Assembly: GCA_030180075.1 (NCBI GenBank)
Contig: JASNJN010000769.1
Span: 1-23,748, forward strand
DNA: 23,748 nt
Direction: 5' to 3'
Origin: Mikrocytos mackini
Lineage: Eukaryota > Endomyxa > Ascetosporea > Mikrocytida > Mikrocytiidae
Part shown: in pieces, positions 20,355 to 23,748 of the stretch
Numbering within the stretch: position 1 is the stretch's first letter
Layout of the letters: each line of letters starts with the position of its first letter
The notes under the pieces: generated by a model
What the model was told of the DNA's origin: nothing
Databases searched by the model: none
Seen by the model: the letters and a program-made list of their open reading frames with translations, nothing else
Position numbers and translations under genes: made by a program

Positions 20355-22473
20355 TACTATTATTCCTCTTTTTTGCCATAATTTTTTTAAGCCGGCCAAC
20401 CTTTTTATCATTCTTCAATAATATACTGTCTAAAAAGTCATTCGCAATTTTCTTATTTTCCCCTTGCTTTACATACGAATTTAGCATATTCAATTCATCA
20501 ATTTTACGTATAAATTCATCAGTATCATTTTGCACAGCCATTATACTAAGTGATTCCAAAAGTTTCTCTAAATCATCGTCATTTATACTCTTTTCTTCAA
20601 GAATAGAAGCAAATTTTTCAACCAAAATTACTTTGGTTTTAAAAGAACAATGTTTTATTGGCTTTGGAGACTCTTCTAAAGCTTGGACACTTTCATTGTA
20701 TTCTAAATCTTTATCTAAACCATCACATATAGACGGCATTGGTTTATCAACTTCATTTTTAAATCTCAGAGTTGGTTTATTAATCATGGTCTCTAGTTTT
20801 TCAAGTTCACTTTTTCCAAATATTTCGGGTACTGTCCTCAACCAACGCGGATGAACAAATTTAAGTAATTCTTGGCCTGTATACATCTGTAACAGATGAA
20901 AACACGGAAGTCCATTTTGAATTTTAAAGTCGCAACATGGTGTTCTCATAGAATCAAGCCCAAGTCGTGAATACTTATCAAATGATTGAGTTATCAGTTT
21001 CATGGCAGTAATGGTGAGTTTTTCAAATAACAAATCGGGAATATCTTTGTATGCACCTCTTCTAAGCCTTTTGTACATATTCCCATCCTCTTTAATATGT
21101 TTCCCCCTTTTAAAGTTTATCACTCTTTCCAATTTTTTAATACAAGTAGCAACAGACATTTTAGGATCAATATTGTCTTTAATGTCCTTGAACATTGATT
21201 CACTACGGGCTGTTGTACGTTGCTGAATATTTAATGTTTTAGCTTTAAAACAATAAACAAACTCGGCGCGGCATGGTTCCCAATTCTTTATGTAGTAATT
21301 GTAAACAGTTAGGCTTATATTCTTAATGTTTTCAAGTGTTCGGTTATATATTTCGTGTGTTTTCGAGTATGCCAATTTCTCCAACAGCATTATAACTTCT
21401 TGGTGTTGTTGAGAATTGATTTCATATTTTGTAAGTGTAATGGTACGGCGAAACACTTGGTGAACATGAAATAAACATAAATTCGGTGAAGCTAAAGGCA
21501 TAAACTCTTTTAACACCGAACGTTCTTTTAAATCTTTATCGGTAAAGTAGTTTTGAATTTGATCTGTGTTGTTATTGCGTTTAAAAATCTCAAACATCTT
21601 TCTAAGGTTGATAATTGTTTCAGTAAACACAAAGAACCATCCAAAAAACACTGTTCTCATTTCACCATCTAATCCTAATAATGTAAACAATGACCATTGT
21701 TTATTGTTTGTACCGAACGTGCTGTCCATGAATAGTAATTGCCCAAAATCGCAGAAATTATTTAACATTGTATTATCTTGATAATACACCCCAGTAATCT
21801 GCCCTGCTGAATTTTCAATTTTTTCTGCGATACCTTTATTTTTCAAATCATCAAATAAAACCAAGAAACTGGTTTCATCAACATCTTTGCTTATTTTATT
21901 AAGATATATTGTTTCGTATATCACTCCTGTTTTTTCGAACAAATCCTGGGCGAAAATAGACACATCACCTCCATACTTCTTAACATTTCTTACTTTGTCT
22001 ATCTGGATAGTTGTTAAAACAGGCTTATCAGTGCTTAAGGCTTGACTATGGGAATGCTTGAGGTAGCTGTCGTCAATATTTAATTTTCGACTTTTATATG
22101 ACAAGTTTATAAAGAATCCACATTTGTTTTTCTTGCTTGAATGCGTCCTGTCTTCCTCAGCATATATTGACGACCCAAATTCACACGTATATTGTATTGT
22201 TTTGTACCTCCAAATACTATAACAAGGATTTACAACGAATTTGTGTTTGTTCTTTATCTTTGTTTTTATGTATTTAGGAAACATTGACGATCTCTTTATA
22301 GTTATTTTAGACTTAAAATCAGCCTATATTTTGTCTAATACAACTTCCCATTCTTTAAAACTTTTAAAATACCCCTGGTTGAATGTATAACCCATTTGTT
22401 GATCATAGTTTGTAATGCATGGGTTGGGGGTGTTGTCGCTGTAGTCTTTAATTACTCCGTCTTCTAAGTTCAT
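20338..22473 (-). pseudogene. MULE-superfamily transposase with GCM/WRKY-like zinc finger and SWIM-like motif
   Basis: A DNA transposase (DDE, RNase H fold). The main frame, 22284-20338, is 648 residues. It has an N-terminal zinc region of GCM/WRKY/FAR1 type (C34, C55, H77, H79), then the MULE core: first Asp D187 in LLFMDSTFGTN, second Asp D249 or D251 in YFTDKD, the following C270-x2-H273 block (LCLFHVHQ), and Glu E362 in ARSESMFKD. A SWIM-like motif follows at 450-463 (CC ... PCFH), in which the usual C-x-C is CC. Upstream the same frame continues to an ATG at 22473 in good context. Those 49 codons (ending SFKEWEVVLDKI) are followed by an in-frame TAG at 22324-22326 and 13 more codons before the internal ATG. 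They fit the usual lead-in to this zinc region, so the stop probably breaks the original ORF. Translation could instead start at 22284. The C-terminus is altered by the pogo-like MITE: across it the original frame probably read NNSIHIQKF-stop. Function is probably lost or reduced. Confidence 0.82.
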
Positions 22474-23535
22474 TGTTAAAGCCAATTTCTTTTTAAAAAA
22501 TTAAATACGATCAGACAAAGTTCGACTATTAATCCTACGGAGAATGACAAAAACTCAGAAAGTCTCATAGAATTCACAAACACAGGGGATACTTACACTT
22601 GACTCCAAATTTCATATAAGTCTAGATAATTAGGAAATGTATACCATATAGACAACGGGACTGCCATAATCTATGAAAACATACATGAGAAGCAGAAAAC
22701 TCGATAATGGCCTTATAAGTGATAAACAACATTGAGATTGTATTTTGAGTGATCGTTGTGAGAGCCGACAATAAAATTCAAAAATTTTGTTAAATTATGA
22801 CAAAAAAGAGAAATAATAGTATACAAATGCCTAGAAAGAGAAATAATAAATAAATATTAAACAAATAAATGAAAAACTATCTGATATAATCTTATACAAT
22901 ATATTAATTACTTTCATCATTGTTGTATATATTTTCTTAATTGTATCCTCAGTTTTTAATAGTTCATTCATAAAACGTTTTTACTAAAACCATAGTCATC
23001 GGCTCGAATGTTAAACGTATTTTCTTTTATATTTTAACCCTCATATATCATACTTATAATTTCAATCCACTCATATCTCTCCAAATATAAGAGATTGTTG
23101 CGTGTTCAAATTTCTTATGGTGTACTCACGTCTTCCCTACGAGGTCTTTTACTATATGTCTTTCTTGTCCGCCCAGTCAGGCTTTGTTTCCATTTATAGA
23201 CATAATACATATCCTAGATATCTTAATGTGGGGTGTCGGCAGTTCTGGTTCACATATAGCTTCCTTGATCTATATATGTGTTTATAACAACGTTGAACAG
23301 ACAGAACAGTCTTTTTATGACAAGTTAAGATAGAGGAATTTTTAGAATCGAAATTTAAAATTTAAAATGCTCCAAAACAACGAATACATGATAATTTTTA
23401 AAAAGTTGACGGATTGCGTGAAATATGCATGGCAAATTAAATGTATAACGTTTTTTAAAGGAAAATGTTAACAAAAAAACGAGATTTTTGATGTTTTAAA
23501 AAAAGGACCTTTTAAAAATTTCGATTTTTTTTCAA
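22474..23535. other. AT-rich non-coding stretch
   Basis: This is the region upstream of the MULE transposase (minus) and of the gene-C fragment (plus), so it would hold both promoters. No terminal inverted repeat of the MULE, RNA gene or other frame with domain content was recognised. Confidence 0.45.
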
Positions 23536-23658
23536 ATGAGCAGTAATGAACCAATTACGGAAGATACAAGAGATAATGAGGACATACCAAACAATTATAA
23601 AAAATATAACAATGCAGAAACGAATTCAAGACATAGTGAACCCCCTACAGCAATACAG
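23536..23658 (+). pseudogene. Gene C: N-terminal fragment of a gene-A relative, cut by E5
   Basis: From an ATG in good context (TTCAAATGAG) 41 codons are open, giving an Asn/Ser/Glu-rich polar sequence. The last part, SRHSEPPTAIQGS, aligns without gaps to SRKNETPTSIQSS near the start of gene A; the 33 aligned bases are about 70% identical by eye. E5 begins immediately after codon 41, and the frame reaches a stop at 23668-23670 inside it. The rest of the gene should lie beyond E5 outside the window. It shows what the missing start of gene A may look like. Confidence 0.55.
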
Positions 23659-23748
23659 GGCTCATTCTGATTTGTCCACAAATTTCGTACTTTGTCCACA
23701 AGTTTATGATTCTTCCACANGTTTTTGATATTTTCACAGAATTCTGTA
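23659..23748. mobile_element. Element E5: left end of a MULE-like element, runs off the window
   Basis: Starts GGCTCATTCTG and reaches TCCACAA at bases 17-23, exactly as E2 starts GGCTCA and reaches GCCACAA. Two or three more (T/G)TCCACA units follow at roughly 20-bp spacing (around 23695 and 23716), then a weaker TTCACAG. The far end and target duplication are outside; the predicted duplication is GCAATACAG (23650-23658). Confidence 0.65.

Noticed and set aside
20246-20854. Plus-strand 202-codon frame over the MULE 3' end
   Set aside because: It is a Ser/Phe-rich shadow of the transposase coding strand and begins inside the pogo-like MITE.
1-23748. tRNA, rRNA or other structured RNA genes
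   Set aside because: No cloverleaf-like stretch with matching A and B boxes, or rRNA core sequence, was seen on reading both strands.

Overview
The window is AT-rich eukaryotic DNA, most likely from an invertebrate animal. The evidence is the set of transposons (a MULE with a SWIM-type motif, hAT and pogo/Tc1-like MITEs, a compact Ty3/Gypsy element), long non-coding stretches, exon-like fragments, and no sign of bacterial operons or ribosome binding sites. I cannot name the species. Much of the sequence is mobile DNA, and several open frames are interrupted by it.

Layout. 1-408 (minus): a partial, relatively GC-rich frame for a basic AT-hook-like protein. 758-2901: a foldback element (E1) with ~1 kb, nearly identical arms, each arm carrying the same 339-bp hAT MITE at the mirrored site. 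2902-7439: a second, older palindrome with two 2167-bp arms around a 204-bp spacer; its left arm starts on the base after E1 ends. 8067-11640: two convergent genes of unknown function (A, plus; B, minus). B is split by a 1035-bp element (E2) with a 9-bp target duplication. 11823-12500: a two-finger zinc-finger protein. 13183-18424: a nested stack holding a GC-rich 8-bp-period repeat able to form a G-quadruplex, a small inverted-repeat element (E4), and a Ty3/Gypsy fossil with 78-bp LTRs that is itself interrupted by E3. 19758-20354: a pogo/Tc1-like MITE inserted in the 3' end of a MULE transposase gene (to 22473, minus). 23536-23658: the first 41 codons of a relative of gene A, cut by the start of another element (E5) that runs off the window.

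Main result. E1 to E5 differ in sequence, but their ends share one plan. They begin with GG (GA in E4), carry a CC(A/T)(C/G)AA core at bases 18-23, and then repeat a family-specific version of that core in an array of roughly 15-25-bp spacing. E2 and E3 have perfect 9-bp target duplications and E4 one of 9-10 bp, which points to the MULE superfamily (FB/NOF-like foldback elements). A MULE transposase of the same superfamily lies in the window and could be a relative of the enzyme that moved them; no direct match between this gene and any of the five ends was found.

How the parts interact. Two frames of one probable gene family (B and C) are each split by such an element, the Gypsy is split by a third, and the transposase gene is itself damaged by a pogo MITE and an in-frame stop.
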